Numbered from the stretch's first letter, positions 27,011 through 42,027 are shown. The stretch: 64,000 nt of DNA from Pithys albifrons albifrons (GCF_047495875.1 NC_092471.1:15459001-15523000), one strand, 5' to 3'. Notes: generated by a model not told the origin, from the sequence alone. Made by a program: numbers and translations.

Positions 27011-29079
27011 TGCCAGAGTGGGAGGTACCTCATGGAATTCATTACTGATCTGAATGCTTTATCAATATTCTACTAAAATCACATGTTTATGGTTTAAAGC
27101 CTTCGTTGAGCACTGATAGGCATAAAGCCAATGAAGAAAAGGCTGGAAATAGAAAGGAACAAATGACAGGAAGAGGAGAATATTCCTATTCCTCCTTATT
27201 ACATTGCAGTGCTGGCAGTCACTGAGAAGTTATTTGGAAATGGAGTCTAACAAATACTGAAATTCTTGATTGTGTTGCACCACCAACCATAAATTTAGAA
27301 ATATTAGAGAAGGTCAATATCTAATATACTCCAATGTCTGCAATTATGTGCCAAGAAGGCTGGCTAGTTTTGACAGAAGCCTGACCTCCTCCTTACTTTT
27401 AGTGTCACCTCTCTGGTAAAGGTAGAAGGATAGGAAATATCACTCCAGATGGATGTAAGCTCTACTTGACCTTGAAAAATTATTGTAATTAGTGTGCACA
27501 TACACACACATATGTTAGCATAAGCTTGAGCATATCTAACTAAGTTTGAAATACAAATAGCAATACTGAAAAATTAACATACCAGTCTCAGAAACCCATA
27601 TTTGCCTTCTGTTTCACTGTGGCAACATAGAACATAAAAATGCACAAATTTAGAGCACCATCTGGAAATATCCCATTAAAAAAATTACTAGACTTAAGTC
27701 CTTAGCAAGCAATGAAAATACTAATAAAAGGTACAACATTATTATTGTATATAAAAAACCAGAGAATATTCAGAAAGCTTTGGTAAAGGACTTTGATAAG
27801 GACAGAATAATTAATAATTAATATGAATTGCTAGTAGTCTAAACGATCTGTTTGTGATATAATCATGGTTCTAACATACAGAATTTCTGGTTCTTTAGGC
27901 AGCAGATAACTTATGATCAGAATTGTCCACAGTTCTTTGTCTATAGCTGTTTTCCTGACAACTTCTGGACTTAAGGCAGTTACTAATTCCCATCCCTGCC
28001 AACACAGTTGTTATATGGCATCCTCTGTGGGCACACGATTATAAAAACCAAGAAAAAATAAAGCAGTAGGGGCAACTACAAAAGACCAAGGGAATGACTG
28101 CATTGCTTTAAAGCATTCTGATAGAATTCTTTCATTTAATAATATTTTACAGTTGTCCATATCCTGTTCCAGAGCTGAAGTATATCCAGCATGGATGAGA
28201 AGTCAGCAAAATAAAAGAACTTACTGCAGCCACATAGTTTTTGGAAATACATGCCAGAATATCACCTTTGTGCTTACCATTTATATAAACATGCTAAAGG
28301 AAACTTTTCTCCTTGAAAATCATTGCTACAATTGACACAGTGGGTCAGATTATCTGTTATGATAAATGAAGGAGGCTTATATTAATGAGAACACATTTCA
28401 CTATTCAGGATGTCAAACAGGGACCAATTAAAACAGCATATTCAAACATAGCCTTCCAAATCCCTGGTAAGGCAGAACTGCTAATCCCCTCTAATAATCA
28501 CACCAGACCTTTAAAATTTAGGGGATATACAGTTGTTGATGTGAAAACATCTGGTTTATGTCTTTGTTTTGGAAAAGGAAGGAGTGTGGGGAAAGTACCA
28601 AAGTGGAACTTTTAACAAAATACTGCTTTGAACAATATAAGAAAAAAACTACATTCACTAGAGATCTTTAGAATAAGTGTGCTTCTTACCTTACACACAG
28701 GTCTGAATCACGTTTGTGGTACTATAAAAGAAGTTTCAGAGACATAATATTTCTATTGCTGGCCCCTCATTGAAATAGTTCCCATAATGATGATGATTTC
28801 TCTAAAGGGTAGACACAACGACTTCTAAAAGAGGTAAAGACAGATTTGAACTTTAGTCTGAAAAAAACACTGCCAAGGGCATACAATGATATTTACCTAC
28901 ACAGGAAATATTAATAAACTTAACACATCCAGGGCTTGGTTTCAAGGAGACTAGTTTCTATATTTCTGAGGATTTGTTTAGATTTCAAACAGCTCTTTAA
29001 ATACAACATGGCTTTTACGTTTTTATTTATTGTGCCCCTAACACTGAAGTGATTGAATTTCTCTTAAGTACTTGCTTGA
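27011..29079. other. AT-rich DNA, no gene seen
   Basis: No frame of interest, RNA gene or recent mobile element was recognised. A short alternating run of 'acatacacacacatatg' type lies near 27497-27513. Confidence 0.45.
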
Positions 29080-29170
29080 TTGATTGGTTTCTTTTGTTTT
29101 GTTTTGTTTTTATATGGTTGGGGGGTTTTGTTTCTTTTTTGTTTGGTTGGTTGAATGGTTTTGGGGGTAT
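29080..29170. repeat. G/T-rich low-complexity tract
   Basis: About 90 bp almost free of A and C on the plus strand. It begins with (GATT) and (TTTTG) units and contains GGGGGG near 29120 and GGGGG near 29163. Comparable tracts on one strand or the other lie at 46324-46368 (A/C-rich) and 57229-57270 (G/T-rich). Confidence 0.85.
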
Positions 29171-32100
29171 TTTTAAGGATGATATTCTTCTATATTTGAT
29201 GTTTGGTATTCTCCATTTGTGAATGATTTTAAAAAGGCTTTATTTGAAAATAGAGTCATCTAAGGTAAAGGATTAGTAAGGCTGTCTTATTGCTAAAGTT
29301 ATCTTGTGACTTGGACGATGATCATAAATCATTAACAGAATTCATCAAAAAACAAAGTAGGTGAAATGAAAAGGTGTTTAACCAGCCCAAGCAATGGGAT
29401 TTCTTCAAAATACATGGTGCAACTTTATTAAAAATGACTACAGCATCTGAAATTAATATCAACTAAGAACAGACAAAAGGGCTACATTCATCAACTAATC
29501 CAACCTCCAAGATTAATCTGTCTACTTCTCCTCTCCTCTGACTTTAATTAAATCCCTCTGTCTAGTTTCATGAGTTGGTAAATCTTTTAAAATTAATTCT
29601 ACACTCCTATTTGCAAGAGTAACCCTGGCTAGCGTGGCTGAGAGCCTGGCATCTACTATATCTCCTCATTTGCTTCCATATTTAAACAGGCTGTTAAAAT
29701 GTTCTTCATGGCCAAGAATTTAATTTAAATATATTTTTAAATACAGTAATAGAGGATTGCAGTCACACCAGTTAATTTGAAAAGACCATGTCCTGTAAGC
29801 TGTTTAATTATCCTATAAGAATTCAAGTGATTTAAAATGTTTCCACCCCAAAACAATCCTGTAAATCATTTCACAATGCTTTATTACATCTAAGTACTCT
29901 TCAATTTCTCTTCAAGCATGTAAACCATTTCCATCCATTATTCTTTTGCTTTATGAGACTCTGCAATTTGTTTTAAAGAAGTTGGTTGAATTTCAAATTG
30001 GAGCCAACATAAATCTATCATGTATTTATATTAGTGGAGAACACATAGAAAACTCCTAATGCAGTGGTGTCCTCTGCCCATAATAAATGTCACGTCTGCC
30101 TCACTCTTTGCTTTATTCTTCCTCTTCTGCGTTTCCTTTGGACAACAGAAGAGGGAAGTTTCTGTAAACTGACCTACCGATGGCACTTCCTTTCTGACAT
30201 GCAGTAGAGTTGCTGCCTCAAAATCAAGTCCAGAGAGGTATGGCTGAATCTCTCTCCAAGGCTCTGGCCATTACAACTCCATAAACAATGGAACCAACAG
30301 TTCTGTAGGCAGCAGCAGCACACCGTGCCAGGCTGTACTGCGTGCCCATGGCTGGACTGTGTTTGCCACGTGAACCTGTAGACACTGAGGAGACACTGGA
30401 TGATGAGCAATTCACGGCACTGTAATCCACTTTCTAGCAGTTCCTTGTAAGCACTGAACAGGAGGCAGAGGTGAGTAATGTGTCGTTAAGGAATTGCCTT
30501 GCTTGCAGAACACAGTCCCCTGTCCTTGTGCCTGCCCTGCTCCAGCTCACTGCTCTCCTCGGCTCTCTCTCTCTGTCAGGAGCAGGCACAGCCTGTGAGC
30601 TTTCCAAGGCTATCCATTCTGACATGCCTGCCATTTCTTTAGCAAAAGAACTTGCCTGTTTCCTACACAGAACCCTGGCAAGGGAACATTTACCATCTGG
30701 CTCTTAAACAAGGGTCAAGGAGCAATGCCAAGACATATTGTTCTACTCCAACCTGTCAGCGATCCTTTGATCTTCCAGTGGGATTTGGGAAGTTGCCTTG
30801 ACTAGCAGAGCAGCATCTCTGCTGCTTTGCTCTGCCTTTGAAACAGAGAAACTGAAAGCCCTAAGTCATATATTGCACCCTCTTAAAATTAGTCAAGGTA
30901 AATAAATATCCTGTCCTCTGCACCTTCCACAGCAAAACAAAAAATTAAAAAAAAAAAAAAACCAACACAGCCAGTCATATTTCCAGGTAGCTGAAACACT
31001 GATAGCTGTGGTGAAAGGGGAGAGGGTACCGACTTCAGTGGGCACAGTTGCAAGATTGACCAGCAGTGGATGAGTAGCTTTTGATTTAGATTCAAGAAAA
31101 AGCATCACACTCTGAATAGAATAGTGCCCTTGATGGTGTTTAAATGAGTTCTTGAATTGTTTTCTGCTGAGGATTCAAAGGCCAAGAGCAATGTTCCCTT
31201 GAACGCAGGGTCTAGCAGGAACCAGCCAGGGGATTTAGCAGGAGCTGCAGGACAGCCCACACTCTGCTCTAGGGATGCTGCCCCTCACACCAGGTTCTGT
31301 GAGGAAACACAGCACGCTTGAGACCTTCCAAATGTTCCTGGTTTGTCTCACCTGTGACACTGCCCAGAGAACCATAGGATTTCCACAAACTGTGAGTGGC
31401 ACATACCACAAGTGCTCACTCCTTTTACAAAGTGCCTGGCACGGCCACGCTGGCGCTTTTCTGGTCACTGGATTAATCTCTCTGAAATGCCGCCTTTTTG
31501 AAAGAAATAGAAACTGTTCAACCAAAAGCAGGGCAGGGATTTTCCAAGTCTCTTTTCATGGAGACAAAAATCGTTCAACAACCTGACCACTCCTGCTCTG
31601 CCTGCTGATGATCACGGCCCAATTCACAGCTGCACAGGCAGCTATTTTGCATCAGTGTCACGATGATGTCAGAAAAGAACAGATTAGTTAAAAAAGAGGT
31701 CTTGGAATAATTTCTAAGGGATGACACACGACGTAACATGGTAGCAATTAAAAGGCCAGAGAAGGTGATAGTACTGCTTGCAAAGGTGCATGAGAATTTG
31801 TATGGTTATAATAATGAAAACCACGATAATTATTGAGATACAATATATATTAGTTTGTTAATTTACTTTGAAAATTGATACCTCAGGCAAAGAAGAATGA
31901 GTATCCTCTGAAAGAATCCCTGATGAATAGCACTGCAAGGTGAGAAGTGAAGATGTTCTTTCATATTATTTCTTCAAAATTATAGGAACTATCCCACCAC
32001 ATTGAAGAACAAATTATATGAGCTAGACTAAAATCAGCTAAATCATGTACTCACAGGTTGTATGATAAGGAGCTCCATAGAGAAAACATCTTAAATGAAA

Positions 32101-35100
32101 GACTACCAGAAATGTCACTTGCCCTCTAAAATAAACAGTCTTACAGAATTGTATCAATGGAAGAACAGAGTTAAAATTACTTAAGCAATAATTTATCTCA
32201 TTTTCTAGACTTCTATCAAATTTTAAAATTCTGAAGGAAGATTTGCTCTGTTTGACTGTACACTTGGCTGGAGGACAGTGGAGGTACTTGAACATATCAG
32301 GAAACAACACATTTACATGTGTAGCTGGTTCAAACTGAAAACAGTGGTTTAGCAAATCCAAGTTAGAAACATCAGAGCCAAAAATACCTGAAGCTATAAA
32401 TAAGACACAAATACTCAGTACTGCAGACTTTGGTATTATTTAGCTCTGTCAGAAAGGGCAAGTATATACACACACTTTTATTTTCCACCTTGTTGCTGCC
32501 GTATCAAAGGGGGGAAGATGAAAGGCTCAGGACTCAACTGGTACCAACAAAAAGAAAAATAAATTTTAATTCGTGGCTCAGACTCAGGATGGTGTGCTAG
32601 CTCTGAAGCTGAAAAATGTCCTCTGGAAACTATTTGAAAGAGCACAGTCTTGAATTGAAATTCCCTCTGTTTTGTTAGTGAGCTGAAGGAACTGAATGGA
32701 GCTGGTGTGATTCCATCCTCTAAGCTACAAAATGGTTAGAAGGGAGAAAGATTATTTCAAGTAAAAGTTTGGGACATGGTGCTTTATGGGGAGTTGATTC
32801 TAAAAAAGAAGGGTAAATTTGGAAAGTAATCTTTCGTCAGAATTTGACCCCCATTTGTTTCCTACACGCATCCTTTGTGCCCACCTGCCTATCACATGGA
32901 ATGCTGTTTGCACTTGTTCCAAAAGGTGAACAAGCTCAGCATTGACCTGGCAACTCTGCAACACACCAGGAACTGCTCAAAGAGGAGGAAATGTTCAAGC
33001 CACATGCTGAGAATATAACAGCCACATTTATTTCCTGAAAAAGGAACGAGCTCTAATAGCAGAGAACTTAGTTAAAGCAAGAAAAGAAAAAAAACCCACA
33101 GACATTCCATCTGGTTTCCCAGCTGCTTCTGGAAAGAAAAATCTCTCCCCGTTGAAAATTACAAAATTGTTGTTGTAGTGCAGCTTTTTCAGGAAAAAGC
33201 ACAAGAATTCTTGACTGACGAGCCCTTTCAACAATGGTACAGGTCAAGTTTTGTCTTGCACTTGTTACATTATTTGCATTAAAGGCACTTTCAGAAATTA
33301 TACATATGAGAAATTAAATAAGACTGAAGGAATTAAAGGAATATGCTATGAGCAAAATAATAACATTCAGTCAAAGTAAAAGAATGAACAAAACATGAGC
33401 CAAAAAGCTATTTCTCTAAAAAAATTATTTTATTTCCTTGAATTTAAAATCTGTGAAGGAATTTTAGCTGCTCACTACCTTGAAGTGGGAAAAGATAAGG
33501 GAACATTAACAGTTTTGATGGGTCAAAAAAGGAATTTTAAAAAAAAAATTAGTAAAACTTTTTTGTTGGAACATCCCACAGCATTGGCAAAATGGACATA
33601 CATAGAAAAAGACATTATTGCTGAGAGTCAAATACTTGACTCTGCAAATACCATTGTAAGCTCCTTGACCATGAGATGAGAGGTGAAGTTCCCCCTTGCC
33701 TGCCAAGCCCCTTGATCAGCACGTCCCAACTGGAAAACTGATCCCATTTTAGAGAACAGGGGTACAAACAATCCCAAATCCATCTCAATTTTGCTGCATT
33801 TAGGCTTAGTATTATACTTCTTCTTAGCAGAGGTATTTAATTTTCTGCCTTTACTCAGCAGTCAGGGAAATGTTGCCTCTTTCTTCCCTACTCCTCTCAG
33901 AGAGAGGAGGCAAAGCAGGGGGTGGTGGTGTTTCCCACAAGCTGCTCCTGATGCCCAGCACTGTGGCACAAGGCTCCTCCCAAATCTTCATGGCACCACC
34001 TCTGGCCCATTTCTGATCTCTGCCTGTGAGCCTGTTCTGGAGGCCAAGAGCCTGTTCCAACCAACGAACCAGTCCAGCTCCTCCCTGCATTCAACCTTCG
34101 TGTCCCAAGCACCATTCAGGACCCAAAGGAGGATGCAGACATCCTTTTTGCTTACAGATGTAAAGAGGTGTGCTCATACTGCCTCATTCTGGCACAAGTA
34201 GAGCTTGCCTTGTATGAGGAGCTGAGCACAACTCACAATTTTCCCCAGGCCCCGCATCCCTTCAGGCTCCATCACACTCAAAGTGCCTTTTGAAAGGCAG
34301 CATGAGTGGCTCATTCTTCCCATTTTGAGACAGGGTTCTTTGTACTGACTGGCAAATCCTGGGATTAGTTAATCTGTAAATTCCACAACACATTCCTTAT
34401 TTCTGAAAGCTTGCTCTTATCTAAATGAAAGCTGCTTTGACTATTTTTGTTTTTCCTTTTCTTGCATCTCAGGCCTTTGGGAGATGATTGTTGCACCACA
34501 GCTCTGGGGAGGTAAAGTTCAGATATTTGAAGCTGGGCAAAGGAAGTGTCAACAGCCCCCACACATCCATAAAACCAGATAAAGAATATAAACTCTCCAC
34601 ACAGTATCCTGAATATTTGTACTTCTCAACTTCTTTGCTGTGCCAATAGTGTCAAGGCTGATGACTTTTCACAAAGAACTGAAATTAATGAAGTACTGCT
34701 TAACAGTCCCTCTTAACTTCATAAGAAATGTAAAGCAGTTCCTCCTAATTCTACTCAGCCAACTCCTTGAATTTCAAATGTAATTTGGGATTGTTTTGGT
34801 TAAAGAAGCAAGGACTGTCAGAGCAAATCAAGAGTAAGTCAGTTCTGAAGATGAAAATTTGCTAAAACAAACAATGAGTTTTTTTCTCATTTCAGTAACT
34901 TCCACGTGATATTTTACTTCCTTGAATATTTTTTCCAGATAAAATATTTCTGTAATATTACAGTTTGTTAATAAAATATTTTCATATTAACAAGTAGGAG
35001 AACTGAAAAAAATAGCCAAGTACTTAAAAATAGACACAGATACAAAAAGAGAAGACAGAGGAAAATGGAGATCACAGCCTGAAAATAAAGTAAAATTGAT

Positions 35101-35689
35101 ATATTTGCTTTTATGCTTTGTGAAAATCGGCGAGACTAATGCTGACTAGTAAAATGCCACTTAGCAACACTGGCATCAAAGGTTCTACAACGAATTTGTG
35201 ATAACTAACACCATGTAAATGCATTTTAAACACATTGTAACAGCTCTTGATGTGCTAGAAATCACAGGTAAAATGAAATTTCTTTTTTCTCTTCAGAAAT
35301 CCTATTGCAAATGCTGCTCTTTCTTCTGGGGCGTATAAGAAGACTTATTTTTGGTTTGACAAGTTCACAAAGCACATGAAAAACAGACTCCTGGATTAAA
35401 GAACTACTTTATGTATTGAAAAATAAAATAAAGAAATACATAAATCCTGCAGGCTTTAGTAGAAATTAATCTTGTACCATTCTACAGGAAGTTTCATATA
35501 AGATCCTCTAAAGGGAGGAATATGTCCTTCCTATAGGTCTTTTAAACCATTATGTTAGACTTTGAGAAGGGCTAATTTTCTATTAACTTTTATGGGATGT
35601 TAAACAAAAAAGAAAAACTAGAGAAAATTAATGTCTTATTAACTTCCATGATTATTTCTTCAGGCATACTGTAGTATTATTATCAATAA
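29171..35689. other. Mostly AT-rich DNA with GC-richer patches, no gene seen
   Basis: GC-richer patches occur at about 30170-30720, 31200-31620 and 33880-34140. The last holds the longest plus-strand frame in the window (33791-34201, 136 codons), which shows no domain, repeat or membrane topology I recognise and has overlapping frames of similar length on the other strand. I therefore do not call it a gene. A poly-A run of about 15 lies at 30946-30961. One of these patches could be an untranslated exon, but no splice structure supports that. Confidence 0.4.
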
Positions 35690-36070
35690 TGATAATGGAT
35701 CAGTTGTATAGCACATTTCACCTTCAAAGAACTTTACAAACATTAAGTGATATTTAATCTTTTCTGGTTTAGGAGAAACATCAGTGCTTGCGAGAGAAAC
35801 AATATGAGCTCTATCATCACCTCAGAACTGCATTCAGAATAAAATCTGGCTTTTCTGAATTTCAGCATTTCAGTCTACTGGGACTGAAAATATGGCAGTG
35901 AATTCAAAATCTGTCCAAAATTCAGAACCTTCAGACATAGATCATTAAAGACATGCACACAACTAAATCTAATTTCTGAGCAGGGACGTTATTTCCAAGA
36001 GATGAATAGATGCAGGGAAGTTACATGACTTGCTCAAAGCCACTGATAGGAGGGTTGGAAGCTCAGAGTT
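35690..36070 (-). mobile_element. Two pieces of a MIR-like ancient SINE, probably interrupted
   Basis: The first piece (about 35690-35760) contains 'tatagcacatttcacc' and 'actttacaaacatt', a phrase common next to MIR cores in reptile and bird genomes. The second (about 36010-36070) contains 'gttacatgacttgctcaaag', the reverse complement of the conserved MIR core. The order is as expected for one element on the minus strand. The roughly 250-bp gap is wider than the family normally shows, so an insertion or a chance pairing of two relics is possible. Confidence 0.4.
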
Positions 36071-39000
36071 GTTAGCATGAAAGAGTGGAATTGTGAAAAA
36101 GTAATGGCTAAAATTGTCTATATCCCATCGAGTTGTCCTTTAAATCAAAGGCAAAACTGACTTCAAAGGAAGCTGGAGCACACAAACAGTGTATGTAAAA
36201 AATGAGGAACATTTTGCTTACAAAGACAGCTAATATTTTATAACTGTGAATTTTGTGCCTAAAGCTTTTTTCTCCCTGCAGAATGTATTCCCCAATATTT
36301 ATATCCATTTATACTCGCAAGGATTAAGAACAGTGGAGCTGTCTCAACCAGTTAGTAAAATCTCCCATGCAAAGGCTGTAATCCTGAATATTACTGGAGT
36401 TGAATTACAGACCATGACCCTCAGAATCTGCAGACAGCAGTTCTCCCAAATGCTTTTCCACACTGCCAGCCTGGACTAAACCAGCCCCAACTAGAAATCA
36501 CTTCTAAGTAAACAATACAAAACATAATGGTCCAAAGCAGTGATTAGCTTACTGCTACCAGCATCCATGCAGTTACCTCAGGGATAAGTTGTTCCATTTT
36601 GTCTAAATTAGTTTGCACTTATGTCTTGAGGTTACATATTTTTATGTATGTTTTCATGAAACTCCACATATAACCCTCACTTCTCAAAAAGTACCTTAAA
36701 AATATAGCACACTGAGTAAAGTCTAAGTTCAAAATTCTTTCTAGTTTTAAAATAGTCTCAAATAATAAGCAAAGTATCTAAATAACCAGATTTGGAACAG
36801 ATTTTTACATTTAATTCTACACAGATTGACGCCTGTTTTGCTAATAGTTTATTGTGGATTTATATTAATTTCTGAAAGATAATTGCATGAAAAATTGTTA
36901 AGCTACATAACAGACGTGATTTAAAACCAACTGTGACATGAACACAAGGGAAATAAGGTGCCATTAATCTTAATGAAATGTGATTAGAAATTATGAGATA
37001 AAAATACCAGACTCTCATTTTGAACATTATTATATAACGTCATGGGGTTTGTATTTGTGTGCATATATTTGTATATGTACTAGTAAGTTCTGTAGGCAAT
37101 GTGCTGCCATAGCTTGGTTGATCTGAGCCTGGGGAGTGGACTTGCTTTTTGAAATCTGTAGGAGCTTTTTTATAGACTTCTTTACAAACAAATATCCTTC
37201 TTGTATTATTCACAGAAATCAACACCCTAATGCCCAGAAAAAGTGAGAGGGATCTGACATGATGTGCAAGTATTACCTTTGTACTCCACAAGGTGATACA
37301 GGGCTTTGAAAGGAAAATATATCGTTGTTGCTTCAAAACCTATTTGAAACCTTTTTAGTGTTCAGCTATAAATCTGAGCAAAATTTCATTGTGCCAGTTA
37401 CAGAACAATTTGGCATCACTAAATCCGCTGAAATGTCATGGTGGTCAATTGGACCCATACTTTCAGCACAACGTTGTAAGGAAAGGAAATTTTTGTGATT
37501 CTACTGTGTTCATTTGTAAGATGCTGAGTGCTTAAGAGCTCGTTACTAAGATGTTAGGAAATGCAAGCAAGCCCTATACCAGATAAGAAAGCAAATTCCA
37601 GTTTTCTACTCCTTTTGAAACTACCTGGTTCAGCTGGACAAGCTTTATCACTGCTGATTGACAGGACAGAATTGCCAGGAACAGGCCATTAGTCAGTGGT
37701 TACCTTTTAAAGCTCACAGCCTACTGATGACAGAAGAAAATTGGGTGAATCTGTTACTGTTTTCAACTTGATAAATACCATAAGTTCTTACTAGTAACCA
37801 CAGTTCAAAGGAAAAGCAGAGGAAAATATAATTTCTGCTTTCAATATCTTATCTGAGTCAAATTTTCTTTGGTAACCAACCTTCAGCATCAAAAACACTC
37901 TGGAGAAATGCCTTGAGGGTGTCACTCAAAGACCTCTCCCCCCTTTCTGGAGAGATTTGGTGAAAGCAGCCCATGCAAGGCACTAATTCAGAGCATCCCT
38001 AGACCACTGTACACTGAGGAGCAGAGCTTCTGTGACAGCCCTTTTCACAGAAGAGGAAAGATTTCATAGAACAGGAGAGACACTGGCAATATTAACTTCC
38101 CTTCAAGGGGGTAATTAAAACACTCTAATGTCTCTGTTCTGCACTAAGGTCAGTTAATCAGTTTCTCTGTAATCACCACCATGTGTATATATATAATGCA
38201 GTGCAATCCTGTATTTTCAGTGTATGAATATCCCATGATTGCTCACCAACAACACGCTGGAAATATGGAACAGAGATAACTGTGGTCTGATCCTTGCCTT
38301 CTTTCTTGGTTAAACTGCCCTCTGCAGGCCAAAGACGCCAGGATGAACTCCCCCATTTCACTGAGCTAAAACAGCTAAATCTTTGCCACCTCACCTCTAT
38401 TTTAATATTGCAAAATAAAGCACTGGAGCACACAGGACGAGCTATCAGTTGCTGCAGCAGAGCTATCACCATGGCAAAGCATGGACATGAAGAATTAGGG
38501 AATCAAAGAGTAGGAAACTGTGTGTTCTCTCTGTGGCGAGTGAATTCAGCCTACGCAAAGCACTGCTAAACACTCCAAATGTTCTGCGCAGCGTCTGCTC
38601 ACAAGACTAAGAAAACATTTAATTCTGAGACCCTTTTCTAGGACAAGATAAAGGCCAAGTTAGGAGTTCGTGTTCATAAAGAACATTAATATCAGAGGCC
38701 TTTATTGCATTATGAACTAATTCAGTTTTACACTCAGGCTATTTGAGTAAATCAAGCTTTCTATTTTCATCAACTGCTCTTAATAAGAGTTTGAAGCAGA
38801 AAAGGATGGCAAATAATTTTCTAATTTTTAATTTAACCGCAAGACTGTTCTGATAACCATATTGGGTTTGAAATAAACAACAATAAATGCAGATTGGCAT
38901 TCACAAAAAGGATAGACAGTTCTCTAACCACTGCAATTAATATTGCTAGGCTGCATACTTTAAGGTCCCTGTGTTTCTCAGAGTTGTGGTGTGCTAGCTA

Positions 39001-42000
39001 AAATCTGTTCAGTCAGGCTGATTTTGGCTTTCATCCACATATATTAATTTTGCCCAGAAGCATTCCAGAAACTTAATTAAGCTGGCAGGTTGCATTCTCT
39101 TATGGTCCATCTTGAACACAGTCTCATTTTTTAAAACTTGAATTAGAGAACATATTCATTTGAGCTGCCTACTTAAAACTCGTACAGGAAAAAAAAAAAG
39201 GACGAAACCATCTTCCCTCAAAGCATGATTGTTTAATTTTCCATGAAAAAGCTGGGCTGTTCATACTGAAGTGTGTTTTTAAAGCACTCCTTTTTCTGGA
39301 AGTGAGGTGCAAGCTTTGCAGTAAATAGCTGGTCAACTCCTCACAGAGTGCACACACACTGCTGCTGTTTCCCCACTCCAATACCATTCATTCTCTGACA
39401 TTTTGTGATATACTCAGACCTTGACTGTTTAACTACTGGCTCAGCCTTCCTACCTGTTTCAATAAGTCATGAAAACCTTTTTATTTACTGCTAAGCACCA
39501 TGAAAGGATGGACCTGAACCAAGACTTGAGGTTCAGATGCTTTGCACACTGATGACTCAGAGGTGAATCTTATTCCCATGCAGGAAGAGAAGGAAATTTT
39601 AAAACATTGGAACATATTTTTAATTTCACCTCCAAACCTCTGCCTGTGCTCTAATTCAGTGGCTAGAGTCTTTCAAGTCTGTAATTTTCTAAGGTTCTCT
39701 TCTGGGTTTCCTGAATTGAGCTGTCTTTTACCCTAAAAGATGGTAAATACCGAGATGTTTAATTTTTATAACCATTTAACGCAGAAACAGAACAAGTGCA
39801 CAGGTCCAGTGGCCTGTGTGACCTGCTGGCTCCTGGTCTGTGGCAGAAAAGGGTCCTCTAAGAGACTCTAATGAAGTTCCTGCAAGGGAACACTGATGTC
39901 CTTGGGAAGGCCTACTAGCCAACAGAAAAAAACCTTGCACTTAATCCAAGACAGAAATAATTTACTTATTTTTCCAGATGGATTGGAAAATTTTGAATTC
40001 CTGAAGTCTCAGCTTGGATTCTTCCAAAAAGAGTGAGGGAAAGGGCCAGAAAGGGCCAAAACACACCTGCTACATTTATAACTGGGTGCTCACCGAGTTT
40101 CATGCCAATTTGCTTCAGTAAGAGCTAATTGTTCAGCCTCTGCAAATATTTGGTTTATGTTTGAATCCTTCTATGTGATTTGTTTTCTGTAGGAGGATTT
40201 CCATGCATTACTGTGATAAATGGAAACTCCTGCTGAGAAACAGAGCACAAGTATTATTTCACCTGCAAGTCTGCTGTTAACAGCTGTAGAATAAATGTAT
40301 TGAAAAAGATTTTAAATAAGCTAATTCAGTGAGTAGTCGGTAGCAATTATGTGGCTTCCCCATGCCAAACACAAGCTGTCAGAGAACACATCAAAACAAG
40401 GAAGCTCTTTGGTTTTCTTTCCCATGTAGTCCCAAGTCAACTATGTACAAATCACATATTCTCTACTCTGCCTACAGAGGACTTAACTGAAAAAAATTTA
40501 TTCTCTACCCAAAGATCATATTAAATCTATTCATGAAACGAAGTTATAAACTGAATTCCAAATAATTTAATTTACTATATAATTATTTTACAGAAACCAT
40601 AAAGTATTCATTAAACAATAGTAATTCCTACCTGATTCCCACCACAACACACATCATGGGCTTTGAAACACAGAAGTCCTTAAATTCTTTCTTTTACTGA
40701 GTTAATGAAAATGTTAAGTTACACTAGCAAGAAAATGTGGGTGAATTTTTGTAGACAACTGTTCTGCAACAGAAGAAAGTCCCATGTTGTCATTTAGTTA
40801 TCACAAGCACTTACAGAATAAGAGTTCCTATCAGTCACTTAAACAGCTACTGCCTAAAAGCAAAACTGAAAAGAATATAAACCTTCATCATCTTTAGCTT
40901 CTATTCTGTTGTTCTAGTTCACTGGGCGTTTAATTAAGATTTGGAAATCCAGGCTGCATTCTGCTGTCCCAGCGCTTTCAGGAAATGTAGCTTGAACATC
41001 AATGACTGTCCCTTTAGTCCATCAAAGCTAACACTGGTCACAGTCCTACCACTGGAGCTGATGGCTTTGGGCATATCTGTCCCCTGTCCCACCTCTCTTG
41101 TGATCACTGCTGTATTGACACTGAAAACTGGGTTGATGAGTAAGAAACATGGGCAATCCCAGCTGGCTTCGGAGTTCCCTTCTCTCCTGCTGTGCATGCA
41201 AGAGAGGTTCCCTTTTTTAGCCAGCCTAATTTAATTGTAAATGTAGCTACACCATGTCTAAGCACTGCCTGGCACAGAGTGTCCCCAGTCAGATTATGAC
41301 CCTCTGGGTACTGCTGCATCACAAATTATAAAAGCCATTATCAGCATGACAGACCGAGCTCTGCAGTAAAAGCTCTGATTGCCACAAAGGTTGCACACAA
41401 TGCCAGGGAGCCTCCCAGCCAAACAGCCACCATGCATGAGAGCACTGCAGTGCATCTCCCCTGCTCTCAGTGCAATGGCAGGACAGATTTAGAGAGGACA
41501 TGTTTACAAGGACAATATTCCTCATGTGACTTGAGAAACTTCACACCAGAAGGGTTAGTACTCAGAGTGTGACCATTTCAGAGGCTCAACAGCACTTTTC
41601 CAAGCATTTTAGGCATCCTCTCAGACAGGACACTGTGATTGATGGAGGGTAGAGAGGAAAGAGCTCTTCTGAGACCCAGATGAGATTTCTGGAGCCCAGC
41701 AGAGACTGTATTACTTCCCACAGACTGTGTGTGTGCTGGAGCCTTTCAAAAGCGCTCAGTAGAGCTGGGGGACCCTCTGAGGTTTCAAGGCACCTTCTTG
41801 CAGGTTCAGCCTGAAATCTCAAACAGTTTGTCCAGGACCAGGTCACATTATTGTTCCTCAGAAGCAAAGAATCCAGCATCACTTCTTTGCATAACTTCCA
41901 AAGGGCTCCATGGCGCAGTGGTGGATGGTCCCAGAACACACAGGACATGCAGCAGTGCCCCCAGAGTGGTCCCTCACAAGGGCCTTCAGCACTGTCTGCT

Positions 42001-42027
42001 AAACTATTATCATCTGCACTGTGAATG
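36071..42027. other. AT-rich DNA, no gene seen; GC-richer near its end
   Basis: No coding gene was recognised. The last 500 bp (about 41560-42020) are GC-richer and hold a 120-codon minus frame (41586-41948) and a 99-codon plus frame (41729-42028) that overlap. Neither looks like a known protein. This patch lies directly before the A-rich tract at 42028. A small CpG cluster occurs at 38536-38600. Confidence 0.42.

Noticed and set aside
33791..34201. 136-codon plus-strand frame, the longest on the plus strand
   Set aside because: No domain, signal or transmembrane pattern is recognisable. Overlapping frames of 72 and 79 codons on the other strand fit a GC-richer patch with fewer stop codons.
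41586..41948. 120-codon minus-strand frame beside the A-rich tract
   Set aside because: Considered as a retrogene or endogenous viral fragment, but no family motif was recognised and a plus-strand frame overlaps it. It is mentioned only as context for the A-rich tract.
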